Positions 1 to 8,208 of a stretch of 57,517 nt of DNA are shown in pieces. The stretch comes from Opitutales bacterium (GTDB lineage Bacteria; Verrucomicrobiota; Verrucomicrobiia; Opitutales; UBA2987), in assembly GCA_021772515.1 (NCBI GenBank), contig JAJFLU010000021.1, positions 1-57,517 on the forward strand, written 5' to 3'. The notes beneath the pieces are model-generated. The model was not told the DNA's origin, ran no database searches, and worked only from the letters and a program-made list of their open reading frames with translations. How positions within the stretch are numbered: position 1 is the stretch's first letter; every line of letters starts with the position of its first letter. Both the position numbers and the translations under genes were made by a program.

Positions 1-680
1 CGGGCGGCGTTCATGTAGGCCGGCCACATGTCCACGGCGATGGCCCGGGTGCCTTGTTTTTGCTGCTCTGAAAGTGTCTCAAACAGCCCTTGAGCGGTGA
101 CTTCGTCGCGTCCTTCGGCCACTTCGACAATGCGTCTTCCCTGTAAATCACTGAGCACACTGATGTAGCTGTGGTTGCTCTTGAAACTCTTCTCATCAAG
201 GCCCATGTAAGTGATCGGTTCGGCCTTTCGGCGCTGCAAACCACGCTCGACCGCACGGGTGCGAATCTCATCGAGCTGTTGCCAGGACAGTTTCAACAGC
301 TTGCGGGCGGCCTCTACAGTGCCACAAGCCAGCAGCACCTGCACCGCGAAGGCCTCGAAGAGCAGGGTGAAGCGCGCATGCTTTGCCGCCCACGGAGCCC
401 GCACCGTGCGCACCCCGTGCTCCGGACAATGGCAACGCGGCAAACGGCAACGAATGAGCGTCTCAAACTGCATCGTGTCCAAATGCCGCCATCTGCGTTC
501 CTCACGCAAGTCGTAAAGCCCACAACGCCGTCCGCACTGCGGACAGCAACCCGCCTTGTCCCCGGTATACGACACCGCAATCTCTACCCGCTGCTCATCG
601 AGCAGCAACTGCACGTCTCCCACCTGCCATTGGTTCGTTAACCCCAATAACTGCGCATAATGTCTTTGTAAATCTGCCAT
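1..680 (-). CDS. ISL3-family transposase, partial (runs off the left edge)
   Basis: Reading the minus strand from an ATG at 680 gives an open frame of about 226 residues that has no stop before the window edge. It carries an amino-terminal zinc-binding region of the type seen in ISL3 transposases: a CxxC pair (CPQCGRRC) near residues 40-47, then a second cluster (CRLPRCHCPEHG) near residues 72-83. A helical region follows, and then the start of the DDE catalytic domain (MGLDEKSFK near residue 153, then DLQGRRIVEV). Order and spacing match the ISL3 family, and only the amino-terminal half is visible. The first acidic catalytic residue is probably the Asp of GLDEK. Whether the element is intact cannot be judged from this window. 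Confidence 0.85.
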   Translation of the reverse strand, partial: MADLQRHYAQLLGLTNQWQVGDVQLLLDEQRVEIAVSYTGDKAGCCPQCGRRCGLYDLREERRWRHLDTMQFETLIRCRLPRCHCPEHGVRTVRAPWAAKHARFTLLFEAFAVQVLLACGTVEAARKLLKLSWQQLDEIRTRAVERGLQRRKAEPITYMGLDEKSFKSNHSYISVLSDLQGRRIVEVAEGRDEVTAQGLFETLSEQQKQGTRAIAVDMWPAYMNAA

Positions 681-746
681 GCACGCAGATTGATACATTC
701 AGTTGATTCAGGCAATCCGATCTGCTGATTATTGTTATCCCGAGCC
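1..746 (-). mobile_element. End of an ISL3-type insertion sequence
   Basis: The transposase frame starts at 680, and the sequence just upstream (minus strand, from about 746) begins GGCTCGGGATAACAATAATC. ISL3-type terminal repeats often start with GGCTC or a similar string, so 746 is proposed as the element's outer end. The other end lies outside the window, so neither the matching inverted repeat nor a target duplication can be checked. Confidence 0.4.
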
Positions 747-810
747 AGGGGGTGCGGGGGGCGGCGGAGAGCACCCCCGCCCTCTGTCCTTTGCTGCTTT
801 TCCACAAAAA

Positions 811-1179
811 CTCACGAAGAACCTTAAAAAATATCTCTCAGCCATCGGAAGCAAAGGCGGAAAAAAGAGCCGCCGCACCCTTACGACCGAGGATTCACGG
901 GAGATGGTTCGCATTCGTGAGGCAAATCGCGCCTTTCACCGTTTTTATGCCCAATGCTTTTGGTCTAGCCCAACCAACCTCCATATCGGCAAAAAAGACG
1001 TGGCCTGGGTTGCCGAGCAATTGCGAAAGCACGGAGGAAAGGAAGGGTGGGCCACCGCCGCCAAATTATGCCATTTGATGATTGTTTCCCCTCTTTCTAT
1101 ACACGCTGTCCCGAAACCTGAGACCAAACCTGTTTACCAAAATTCCGAATCCTGTAAACCGCGAATAGACGCTAATTAA
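811..1179 (+). pseudogene. Conserved small protein remnant, 5' end missing
   Basis: The plus-strand frame from about 811 encodes a coherent stretch: a basic region (AIGSKGGKKSRRTLT), then REMVRIREANRAFHRFYAQC, then FWSSP, then VAWVAEQLRKHGGKEGW and AAKLCH, ending near 1075. From memory this resembles a short, widespread hypothetical family (basic KGGxKSRRTL start, RAF/Y-RFYAQCFWS middle, WVAEQLxKxGG end), but I cannot name it. There is no good start codon: the only in-frame ATG (703) lies inside the presumed insertion-sequence end, and the residues before 811 do not fit the family. The tail after KLCH (about 1076-1179) also looks non-family. This is best read as a gene that lost its start when the neighbouring element inserted, or as a decayed copy. 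Confidence 0.45.
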
Positions 1180-1270
1180 TAAAATCTCCCTTCACATCAA
1201 CGGGTAAAATAACTTGCACCAGCATTCTATTCTACCTCAATCCCCCTCCGTGTCCTTTGTGCCTTTGTGA
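1153..1270. repeat. Dispersed intergenic repeat fragments
   Basis: Two short fragments resemble low-complexity intergenic repeats seen again elsewhere in the window: AACCGCGAATAGACGCTAAT (from about 1157) and GTGTCCTTTGTGCCTTTGTG (from about 1250). Related strings occur at 2018-2048, 8172-8204 and 43562-43597. They contain loosely repeated units of about 10-11 bases. No gene is seen between 1180 and 1353. Confidence 0.35.
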
Positions 1271-1353
1271 GATAGCTCTTTCATTCGATTAGCAAAACAA
1301 ATTCGGTTTCGTGCCATTTCGGTATGCCTTCTTGATTTATTTATTCAGATGAC

Positions 1354-1938
1354 TCAAAAATAACCTTTCCGAATCCTTGCTTCAGTTACGTTTTCATCTC
1401 CCAAAATTACCAGGATGCAAAATTGCAACCCAGCATCGCTAGCTTTTTTAAGTGCATCCAGGAAAATTATGAGATCGCTTTTAATCACTTGGGAGGATTC
1501 ATGGTCATCAGGTAAGGAGAGAATAAGATTTTCAATGAGATTTATGCCTTCACTAGGGTGGTGCCAGATGACTTCTTCATCCCACAAATCGTCTTTTGAC
1601 AAAAACCTGGACAATGGTTTCGTACCGGACTTTATCGCTACATCATCAATGAATTCTATGTGCTTAAATAGAGACTTTGATTCAGCAAAAGCATTTAGCC
1701 TTTTGGTAAAGTAGACCATTACTTTGGGACGAAATAAGGTAGGCAAGGACATTAAGCTACCAAATGAATGCACTAAAGATATAGAAAAAGCCCAAGCGGG
1801 TAATTCAACGAATAGGTAGCCTTTAAAAAACAAATACGCTAACAAGAAAGTAACCAACCAAAAAACGATATCAAAGATCAGACGGTGCCTAAATATCAAA
1901 CCTAGTAATTCTATATGCCTTTTTTTAAATCTGTTCAT
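1354..1938 (-). CDS. Hypothetical membrane protein (2 TM segments)
   Basis: A 194-residue protein I do not recognise. After a basic amino terminus it has two hydrophobic segments, near residues 21-42 (FDIVFWLVTFLLAYLFF) and 45-65 (AWAFSISLVHSFGSL). A longer soluble part follows, with an acidic stretch near residues 118-150. The base composition is clearly AT-richer than the genes to its right and codon use differs, suggesting acquired DNA linked to the insertion sequence on its left. No operon partner is adjacent. The frame is long for AT-rich DNA and the protein is coherent, so it is probably a real gene, but no function can be given. Confidence 0.6.
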   Translation of the reverse strand: MNRFKKRHIELLGLIFRHRLIFDIVFWLVTFLLAYLFFKGYLFVELPAWAFSISLVHSFGSLMSLPTLFRPKVMVYFTKRLNAFAESKSLFKHIEFIDDVAIKSGTKPLSRFLSKDDLWDEEVIWHHPSEGINLIENLILSLPDDHESSQVIKSDLIIFLDALKKASDAGLQFCILVILGDENVTEARIRKGYF

Positions 1939-2017
1939 ATCTTGGGAGAACTAAATGTAGATAAACCGCAGTATATGGGTTTAGTTTAAAAAAAGTGGAT
2001 TTAATACTCCCGATATT

Positions 2018-2048
2018 TCTTCGCGCTTTTTGTGCTTTTTTGCGGCTT
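2018..2048. repeat. Dispersed intergenic repeat fragment
   Basis: The string CTTCGCGCTTTTTGTGCTTT and the TTGCGG that follows resemble the fragment near 1250 and lie between two genes. Assigned by eye as part of the same loose repeat family. Confidence 0.25.
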
Positions 2049-2089
2049 AATTTAAATATTATCCTTAAAAAAATTTTCATAATCGGTAA

Positions 2090-2566
2090 TTATTCCGTTT
2101 GGAAAATCGGGGTTAGGTTGGCTTTTTTTACTTCTTTTTGTAGTTGGGTTTCCTGTTCGCGCATTACTTTTTGTTCTGCTTTTGTTTTGTCTTTGTAACC
2201 GGCCAGGTGGAGCCACCCGTGTATTAGATAGAGGGTGAGTTCGCTCGAAAATGGTAGTTTCCTTTCTTTGGCGGATTTTTTAGCGAAATCCGTGGAGACA
2301 CAGATTTCTCCGGCGAAATCCATTGCCGGGTCGCCCGAAAAAGTGATGACATCGGTCGGTGTTTCATCATCCAGAAATTGCTTGTGCAAGAGGTTATGCT
2401 CCCCTTGATCCATGAAGACTATGGACAACTCACCCGCCGGAATTGCCCCCGGACGCACCCGATCGAGAAAGCGAAAAAGCGCGCGAACCTCCGCCAGCCG
2501 GACCCCGAGCCGATCAGACCGGTTGACTGCCTGAATGGGGCGTAGCTTTTTCTTTGGCGGCGGCAT
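2090..2566 (-). CDS. ybeY: Endoribonuclease YbeY (rRNA maturation factor)
   Basis: YbeY is a metal-dependent endoribonuclease for 16S rRNA 3'-end maturation and ribosome quality control. The 158-residue protein has the family pattern: the VFMDQGEHNLLHKQFLDDET segment, TDVITFS, the AGEICVS strand, and the metal site LIHGWLHLAGYKD. The usual site is HGxLHLxGYDH; here the first two histidines are present but the third ligand position is Asp (GYKD) instead of His. The ATG at 2566 is preferred because the frame upstream is only the shadow of pgpH; the start overlaps the end of pgpH by 53 bases, implying translational coupling. The phoH-pgpH-ybeY order is common across bacteria. Confidence 0.9.
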   Translation of the reverse strand: MPPPKKKLRPIQAVNRSDRLGVRLAEVRALFRFLDRVRPGAIPAGELSIVFMDQGEHNLLHKQFLDDETPTDVITFSGDPAMDFAGEICVSTDFAKKSAKERKLPFSSELTLYLIHGWLHLAGYKDKTKAEQKVMREQETQLQKEVKKANLTPIFQTE

Positions 2567-5054
2567 GTGTGGGAGGAGTGGTTGGGGGCGTAACTGTTTG
2601 AGCTTGAGCTTGAGCTTGGGCTGGAGCCGTCGAGGATTCCTTGGGCGCATCCTTTTTCTTTTTTGCGGCGGACTTCCTTCCCCCGTTACCCGATTTGCTT
2701 CCAGCCCTGCCGACCGCTTTTTGCTGTTCTTCGGGACTGGGGTACTCCACCCTGGAGTGCAGCATATTCAACAGCGTAAAGGAGAAACTTTTCTTGATGT
2801 TTTCCACCTCCTCGAAGGTCAATGCGCACTCCGAAAGTTGATGATCATCCAGGCGCGAGCGGAAAATCCTGTCTAGCAGTTCATCGATGGCCTGGGGCGT
2901 CACCTTGGGCAGGCAACGGCTGGCAGCCTCGATTGAATCGGCGAAAAAGATGACCGCGCTCTCCTTGAATTGCGGTTTTGGCCCCTCGTAACGGTAGGTG
3001 CTCTCGTTGACCTTATCGATCTCCACCCTGGGGGCGCCGGGAAATATGCTCGGGGTGTTCGAGGACTCTTTTTGCTTCAGGGCTTTGTAATAAAAATACT
3101 GGATAAGGGTCGTGCCATGATGCTCTTTAATCGCATCGATAATGATCTGGGGCAGCTTGTATTGTCGCGCCAGTTGCACGCCCTCCTTGACATGGCTTTT
3201 GATAACCAGGGCGCTCATCGAAGGGTTGTGGAGAATATGCGGGTTGAATCCCTCGCGTTGATTTTCCGTAAAATAATCCGGTTTCTGCATTTTGCCGATG
3301 TCGTGAAAAAGCGAGCAAACCCGGCAGACCAGAGGGTTTGCGCCAATTTCCGCAGCGGCATTTTCTGACAGGTTGGCCACCATCAGACTATGGTGGTAGG
3401 TCCCCGGCGCGGTTACCTGCATCCGCCGCAGGAGGGGGTGATTAAAATCCGTCAGCTCGAGCAGGGAAATGTCGGTTGTGAATTTGAAAAGGTTTTCAAA
3501 AAAGGGCAGTATGCCGACCACTACGATACCCGTTACGACGCCAATGACGATGGCAACACCCATCTGCTCCAGGATAACACTCACATCAAAGGCCGCATGG
3601 AGCCCCATAAAAAAGATGCAAACCGCCATGCTCAAACCGGTCAACGCCCCGGCCTGAACTACCCGTGCGCGCACCTGCACATTATGGCAATAGTAGATCC
3701 CGAGCAGTGTGGAGAGAAAACTCACCATCAACAGGGTCATCGAGTTGCCCTGCATGAGGGCGTGAAACAGGCTGACCAGCACCGCCAGAAAAATGCCCGG
3801 CCCCGTCCCGATAAGGACTGCTGCCAGGATCGGACCGAGGGCCGTCGGCGCCATAAATGGCAGAAGAGCCGTCAGAGAGGGCTTGGTATCCGCCAGAAAA
3901 TCCAGTTCGGTGGTCAGGCGCAAAAGCGTCAGATTAACCAACATTACCGTCACGGAGAGTAGAATACGCTGCCGGTGGCGTCGCAATTGGCGGCTTCCCA
4001 CATTGATATAAATGGCCGCCGAAATGAGAATTCCGATGGTCATCAAAAGCCGTTCCCAAAGCAGCGGATCGAACCCCAGAGACCTTTCCTTGTCGGCCTT
4101 GAGACTTTGCCGATAGGCGGCGAGCTGTTCGAGTTCGAGTGGGCGGACTTTCGTGTCCGGTTCAATAATGGTCTGCCCCTCGATCACCTTGACGACTACC
4201 GGATTGATCTCGCTTTCCACCTTCAGGCGCAATTCCTCGGTTTTAGCCGGGTCAAATTCCAGATTCGGAGCGAGGCCATTTCGCAAAAGATGAAAAAGAG
4301 CCGAGGAGGCCTCCCGCGGAATATCCAGAGCGGACATATTGATGCGTAAAAACCGCAGCGCATCCTCCTCGGATTGCACCTCGACCTGGGCCAATTCACC
4401 GGCCTCGGTGATGATATTGAGACGCAGGAGACTACCCGAACCGACATTGATATCCTGATTATTCGAGTCGTAAACACCCTCCCGATAAATCTCCCGCAAT
4501 ATCAAAATGCCCTCCCTGATCACCTCGGGACGTTTTTCGGATTCAATTTCGTTGAGGATAATAGCGATATTTTCACTATTGAGATTATAGCCTGAGTCGG
4601 GCTCGAAGTTTCTCGCAAACGCCCGGATTTCGCTCATCCGCTCAGCCGCGCCGGTCTCGTTGGTGTTTACTTCCAGCCCATCGAGACCCTCCTGCAGTTT
4701 ATCGATATAGGTTTCAAATCGCCGGTAGGAGCTCAGGGTGAGCTTGTAAACCGGGGGCAGTCTCCGGCGTCGCTCCTCGATCAATTGATTGGTTAGAATC
4801 TCGCTCTCGTAGGAGAAGGGGATTTCTGCCACCACCCGGATTCGTGCCACCTGGTTGGGCAGATTTCTGGGGCCGGCTGGCGACAAACCGAAAAAACAAA
4901 TGAGTGTTACCAGAGCTGTTAGACCCAGAAAAGACAAAACGAAGAGCATCCGGCCAGGATTGAGCAATTGCCGGGCCAAAGGTTCCTTGCCCGTTTTCCT
5001 CTTGCGGCGGCTTTCGACGACTCGCTCTTTTTTGGATTTTCTTAAGATTCCCAT
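2514..5054 (-). CDS. pgpH: 7TM-HD family cyclic di-AMP phosphodiesterase (PgpH type)
   Basis: An 846-residue membrane protein of the 7TMR-HD family; the studied member, PgpH, hydrolyses c-di-AMP. Order: basic cytoplasmic start; TM1 about residues 36-57; a large extracytoplasmic domain about 60-325; further membrane segments between about 331 and 517; then a cytoplasmic HD domain. The HD domain shows TYHHSLMVANLSE (552-564), the metal-binding HD pair in SLFHDIGKM (584-585), then IKEHHGT. The carboxy end is low complexity: a lysine-rich run, then AQAQAQAQ and a Thr/Pro/Ala stretch, making the protein longer than the Listeria enzyme. It lies between phoH (38 bases upstream) and ybeY (overlapping). 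With the EIIA-cyclase fusion at 32623-33993 it gives the window both a predicted synthase and a hydrolase for c-di-AMP. Confidence 0.9.
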   Translation of the reverse strand: MGILRKSKKERVVESRRKRKTGKEPLARQLLNPGRMLFVLSFLGLTALVTLICFFGLSPAGPRNLPNQVARIRVVAEIPFSYESEILTNQLIEERRRRLPPVYKLTLSSYRRFETYIDKLQEGLDGLEVNTNETGAAERMSEIRAFARNFEPDSGYNLNSENIAIILNEIESEKRPEVIREGILILREIYREGVYDSNNQDINVGSGSLLRLNIITEAGELAQVEVQSEEDALRFLRINMSALDIPREASSALFHLLRNGLAPNLEFDPAKTEELRLKVESEINPVVVKVIEGQTIIEPDTKVRPLELEQLAAYRQSLKADKERSLGFDPLLWERLLMTIGILISAAIYINVGSRQLRRHRQRILLSVTVMLVNLTLLRLTTELDFLADTKPSLTALLPFMAPTALGPILAAVLIGTGPGIFLAVLVSLFHALMQGNSMTLLMVSFLSTLLGIYYCHNVQVRARVVQAGALTGLSMAVCIFFMGLHAAFDVSVILEQMGVAIVIGVVTGIVVVGILPFFENLFKFTTDISLLELTDFNHPLLRRMQVTAPGTYHHSLMVANLSENAAAEIGANPLVCRVCSLFHDIGKMQKPDYFTENQREGFNPHILHNPSMSALVIKSHVKEGVQLARQYKLPQIIIDAIKEHHGTTLIQYFYYKALKQKESSNTPSIFPGAPRVEIDKVNESTYRYEGPKPQFKESAVIFFADSIEAASRCLPKVTPQAIDELLDRIFRSRLDDHQLSECALTFEEVENIKKSFSFTLLNMLHSRVEYPSPEEQQKAVGRAGSKSGNGGRKSAAKKKKDAPKESSTAPAQAQAQAQTVTPPTTPPTHAAAKEKATPHSGSQPV

Positions 5055-5092
5055 GATGGGTGAAGTGGGGTGGGCTGGGGCGGCAGGCGCTT

Positions 5093-6106
5093 TTAGCCAT
5101 CTCCATTTATAGCGGAATTGCCCTTGATATTCTCCGTTTCCACATGTCCGCTTTTCTCTTTTGTGAAACGATCATAGGCTTCGATGATATTTTGCACGAC
5201 CGGATGGCGGACAACATCCTGCCCCTCGAGATAGACAAAGGAGATATCCTCGACTCCCCGCAGGACATGGATGGCCTGTTTGAGACCCGAATGAATGCGC
5301 GAAGGCAGATCCACCTGAGTAATATCGCCCGTGATGACCATCCGGCTGCTGTCGCCCATGCGGGTCAAAAACATCATCATTTGCTCGGGGGTGGTGTTCT
5401 GGGCTTCGTCCAGAATTATGAAGGCGTTCGAGAGGGTGCGACCGCGCATATAGGCCAGGGGTGCGATCTCGATAATTTCGCGCTCGATCAGCTTCACCGA
5501 CCGCTCACGTCCGAGAATATCATACATGGCATCGTAGAGAGGGCGCAGATACGGCTCAATTTTTTCGATCAGATCACCCGGCAGGAACCCGAGAGCCTCA
5601 CCGGCTTCGACCGCCGGTCGCGTGAGGATCAACTTATCGACCTCCTCCTTGAGCAGGGCATCGATGGCCGCCGCCATGGCGAGATAGGTTTTACCCGTGC
5701 CCGCCGGGCCGATACCGAATACAATATCGGTTTTGGCGATGGCCCGAAGATATTTTTTCTGATTGACCGAGCGGGGCACGATACCCCGGTTTTTTACCTG
5801 GATGAGAAGCGGTTTTTCGTAGAGCCCCCGCAACTGCTTATCATGCCCATTGGCAACCGCCCGCAGGAGATTGCGGAAGTCCGTGTTGTTGACCACCATC
5901 CCCTGGCCCCGCCCTTCCTGCAGGTTTTGAAAGAGCGCCTCCACCTTTTCGATGGCCTTTTCCTCGCCTTCGACCTGCAACCAGTCCTCCCGCGTGACGA
6001 GATTGACGGCCAGGGTATTCTCCACCTCCGCGAGGTTCTCCTTCCTGCCGCAATACAGATCGTGCAGCAGGCGGGGATTGGGGAAATATAGTGTTTTTTC
6101 GGGCAT
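5093..6106 (-). CDS. phoH: PhoH-like ATPase
   Basis: A 337-residue PhoH-family P-loop ATPase, probably acting on RNA. The amino-terminal part (residues 1-115) is the usual KH-like/PhoH lead region. The ATPase core has a Walker A motif GPAGTGKT (133-140), the LTRPAVEAGE segment (161-170), the family run LGFLPGD (172-178), a Walker B motif IILDEAQNTT (230-239) and sensor region RMVITGD. It is the first of three closely spaced minus-strand genes (phoH, pgpH, ybeY), a conserved neighbourhood tied to rRNA processing. Length and motifs are normal. Confidence 0.93.
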   Translation of the reverse strand: MPEKTLYFPNPRLLHDLYCGRKENLAEVENTLAVNLVTREDWLQVEGEEKAIEKVEALFQNLQEGRGQGMVVNNTDFRNLLRAVANGHDKQLRGLYEKPLLIQVKNRGIVPRSVNQKKYLRAIAKTDIVFGIGPAGTGKTYLAMAAAIDALLKEEVDKLILTRPAVEAGEALGFLPGDLIEKIEPYLRPLYDAMYDILGRERSVKLIEREIIEIAPLAYMRGRTLSNAFIILDEAQNTTPEQMMMFLTRMGDSSRMVITGDITQVDLPSRIHSGLKQAIHVLRGVEDISFVYLEGQDVVRHPVVQNIIEAYDRFTKEKSGHVETENIKGNSAINGDG

Positions 6107-6185
6107 TGATTCGATTAAAGCGAGTTTGGATTACCTCTCCTCTGAGTCCTGTTGGAGCGGTAGTTTATATAATAAAGCTCGGTTC

Positions 6186-6668
6186 TCAGCAATTTTTCTT
6201 CAAAATTTCCCACGTATCCTGCAATGCCTGGGGAAGGACGCGGGTTTCCCCCAGCACTGGCATGAAGTTGGTGTCGCCTTCCCATCGCGGAACTATATGG
6301 CAATGCAGATGGCCGGGTATTCCGGCCCCCGCCGCGTGGCCGAGGTTGAAGCCGATGTTAAAGCCGCCGGGCTGGAACGCCTGCTGGACGATTTGCTTGC
6401 CTTTGGTTATGGTAGCCATGAGATCGTTTCTTTCTTCCACGCTCAATTCGTCCAGATCGCCCACCGCGCGATAGGGGATGGCCAGCAAATGCCCCGGATT
6501 ATAGGGAAACTTGTTGAGCACCAGATAATTGGACGAACTTCGCCAAAGGATGAGGGCTTCTTTGTCATTATTGGTTTTATGCAGATTGGAGAAGAGGCTG
6601 TCGTTGTCCTCTTCTTCCTTGGGAGCTTTTACATACTCCATTCTCCAGTATGAATGGAGGCGATCCAT
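6186..6668 (-). CDS. HIT-family nucleotide hydrolase or phosphorylase
   Basis: A 160-residue HIT (histidine triad) protein; such enzymes hydrolyse or phosphorolyse dinucleoside polyphosphates or nucleoside phosphoramidates. The triad is HLHCHIV at residues 120-126, followed by PRWEGDTNFMPVLGETRVLP, which is typical of the branch resembling Ap4A phosphorylase. The start MDRLHSYWRMEYV fits that branch, whose members usually begin with a W-x-P/Y-WR segment. It lies 79 bases upstream of phoH in the same direction and may be cotranscribed. The exact substrate cannot be deduced. Confidence 0.88.
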   Translation of the reverse strand: MDRLHSYWRMEYVKAPKEEEDNDSLFSNLHKTNNDKEALILWRSSSNYLVLNKFPYNPGHLLAIPYRAVGDLDELSVEERNDLMATITKGKQIVQQAFQPGGFNIGFNLGHAAGAGIPGHLHCHIVPRWEGDTNFMPVLGETRVLPQALQDTWEILKKNC

Positions 6669-6859
6669 TCAGAAAATTTCTATTTCGATGAGACTGCGTT
6701 TAGTAGCTTTATTTAGCTTTTAATTTTGAAAAGGAGGAAAGATTAAGGATTTTCTCCGATTCGTCCAATACTTTATTTACCCTCCCAAATCACCCGTTTC
6801 GAGGGTTTCTGTTTGCCCATTCTTTTTCTATCGCCTTTCATTGAAGAGTTGAAATTTCG

Positions 6860-8083
6860 ATGAGCGAGAAAGCCCGCAAAACCCTTCTGTTGATCACTCA
6901 GGTCTATTTGCCCGACCCCTCGGGTGGAGGCCAATATATGGCGGACATCGCCAGGGAAATGGTCGGTCGAGGCTGGCGGGTAAGGGTTTACACCGCAAAT
7001 CGGGGCTATGACGACCCGGCCCAGAAATTCCCCTCCAGAGAGATCCTCGACGGTGTGGAAATTCGGAGATTCCCATTCTCGTCCCTCGGCAAGAGGAGCG
7101 TTTTTATGCGTTTGTTGGGGCAGATATTTTTTCTCGAGCAATGCGTTATCAGTGGAATTTTCATCCGAAACCTCAAATGCGTCCTGGCAACCACCTCCCC
7201 CCCCATGGGGAGCGCTGCGGCGCTTCTGATCAGACTTTTTCGCTCGGTTTCGATCAAATGGTGGGTTTTGGACCTGAATCCCGATCAGGCAGTTGAAATG
7301 GGAATTTTCAAGCCGAATAGCTTGCCCGTGAAGGTTTTTGACTGGCTGAACCGACAAATATTGCGCAAAGCCGATGATGTGATTGCGCTCGACCGCTTCA
7401 TGGTGGATCGGCTGGTCCGCAAAACACAGCCCAAAGCCCGGTTGACAATCATCCCGCCGTGGCCCTTGCAGGAGCATTTAATTGCCGTGCCCCATGATGA
7501 AAATCCCTTTCGCCGAAAATACCGGTTGGAGGGCAAATTCGTCATCATGTATAGCGGAAACCACAGCCTTTGTCACCCGCTGACCACAATATTGGAGACG
7601 GCTCAACGACTCGTGGACAATCCCAAGGTGGTCTTTTTTTTCATCGGGGGCGGGAAGGGAAAAAAGGAAATCGAGGAATACATTGCTGCCAATCAATCGC
7701 CCAACATCGTTTCGTTGCCCTATCAACCGATGGACCAGATCAAGTATTCATTGTCCGCCGCGGATGTCCATCTGGTGGCATTGGGGGATCGCATGGTGGG
7801 GTGCAACCACCCCTGTAAATTTTATGGAGCTTTGGCGCTGGGGAAACCCGTTCTCTACCTCGGTCCAGAAGTCAGCCATATTTCCGACATCCTCGACCGA
7901 TACCAATGCGGTTGGCAGGTGAGCCACTCCGATGTCGAAGGTTTCACCAATATTTTGAACCAATGCCTGGAAATGGAGCCAATGAAACTTTCCAAAATCG
8001 GAAAACAAGGCCAAAACGCCATCAAAACCGAATTCACAACCACCGCCCTCCGCAACCAATTCTGCAACCTCCTCGAAAACTGA
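6860..8083 (+). CDS. Glycosyltransferase family 4 (WbuB/WcaI-like)
   Basis: A 407-residue GT-B glycosyltransferase. The amino-terminal acceptor domain opens with LLITQVYLPDPSGGGQYMADIAREM (a glycine-rich loop near residues 10-30). The carboxy-terminal donor domain starts around residue 215 with KFVIMYSGNHSLCHPLTTIL, and contains VVFFFIGGGKGKKEIEEY and the nucleotide-sugar region LGDRMVGCNHPCKFYGALALGKPVLYL. In WbuB-type enzymes this last segment reads similarly, ending in the P-x-K-x-x-E-x-x-A-x-G pattern; here the usual Glu is replaced (KFYGALALG). It likely adds a sugar in cell-surface polysaccharide synthesis. It stands alone, with no polysaccharide cluster near it, so the product is unknown. 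Confidence 0.85.
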   Translation: MSEKARKTLLLITQVYLPDPSGGGQYMADIAREMVGRGWRVRVYTANRGYDDPAQKFPSREILDGVEIRRFPFSSLGKRSVFMRLLGQIFFLEQCVISGIFIRNLKCVLATTSPPMGSAAALLIRLFRSVSIKWWVLDLNPDQAVEMGIFKPNSLPVKVFDWLNRQILRKADDVIALDRFMVDRLVRKTQPKARLTIIPPWPLQEHLIAVPHDENPFRRKYRLEGKFVIMYSGNHSLCHPLTTILETAQRLVDNPKVVFFFIGGGKGKKEIEEYIAANQSPNIVSLPYQPMDQIKYSLSAADVHLVALGDRMVGCNHPCKFYGALALGKPVLYLGPEVSHISDILDRYQCGWQVSHSDVEGFTNILNQCLEMEPMKLSKIGKQGQNAIKTEFTTTALRNQFCNLLEN

Positions 8084-8171
8084 GTTGATGGCTCGACTCT
8101 ATCCGAGATAAATAATGCCTTGCAGATTTTAAATCACTTCGTATCAATCCTCTCCCTATATTTTGCTGTCC

Positions 8172-8204
8172 ATTAATTTGCGTCCAATCTGTCGCAGATT
8201 TTTT
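8172..8204. repeat. Dispersed intergenic repeat fragment
   Basis: ATTTGCGTCCAATCTGTCGC (from about 8175) and the following AGATT resemble the fragments at 1153 and 43562 (TGCGTCC / CACAGAT-like units). It ends just before the start codon at 8209, which has no convincing ribosome-binding site. Confidence 0.3.
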
Positions 8205-8208
8205 AATA

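Noticed and set aside
3390..3962. A 190-residue plus-strand frame opposite pgpH.
   Set aside because: It is a shadow of the HD and membrane domains of pgpH and has no family signature.
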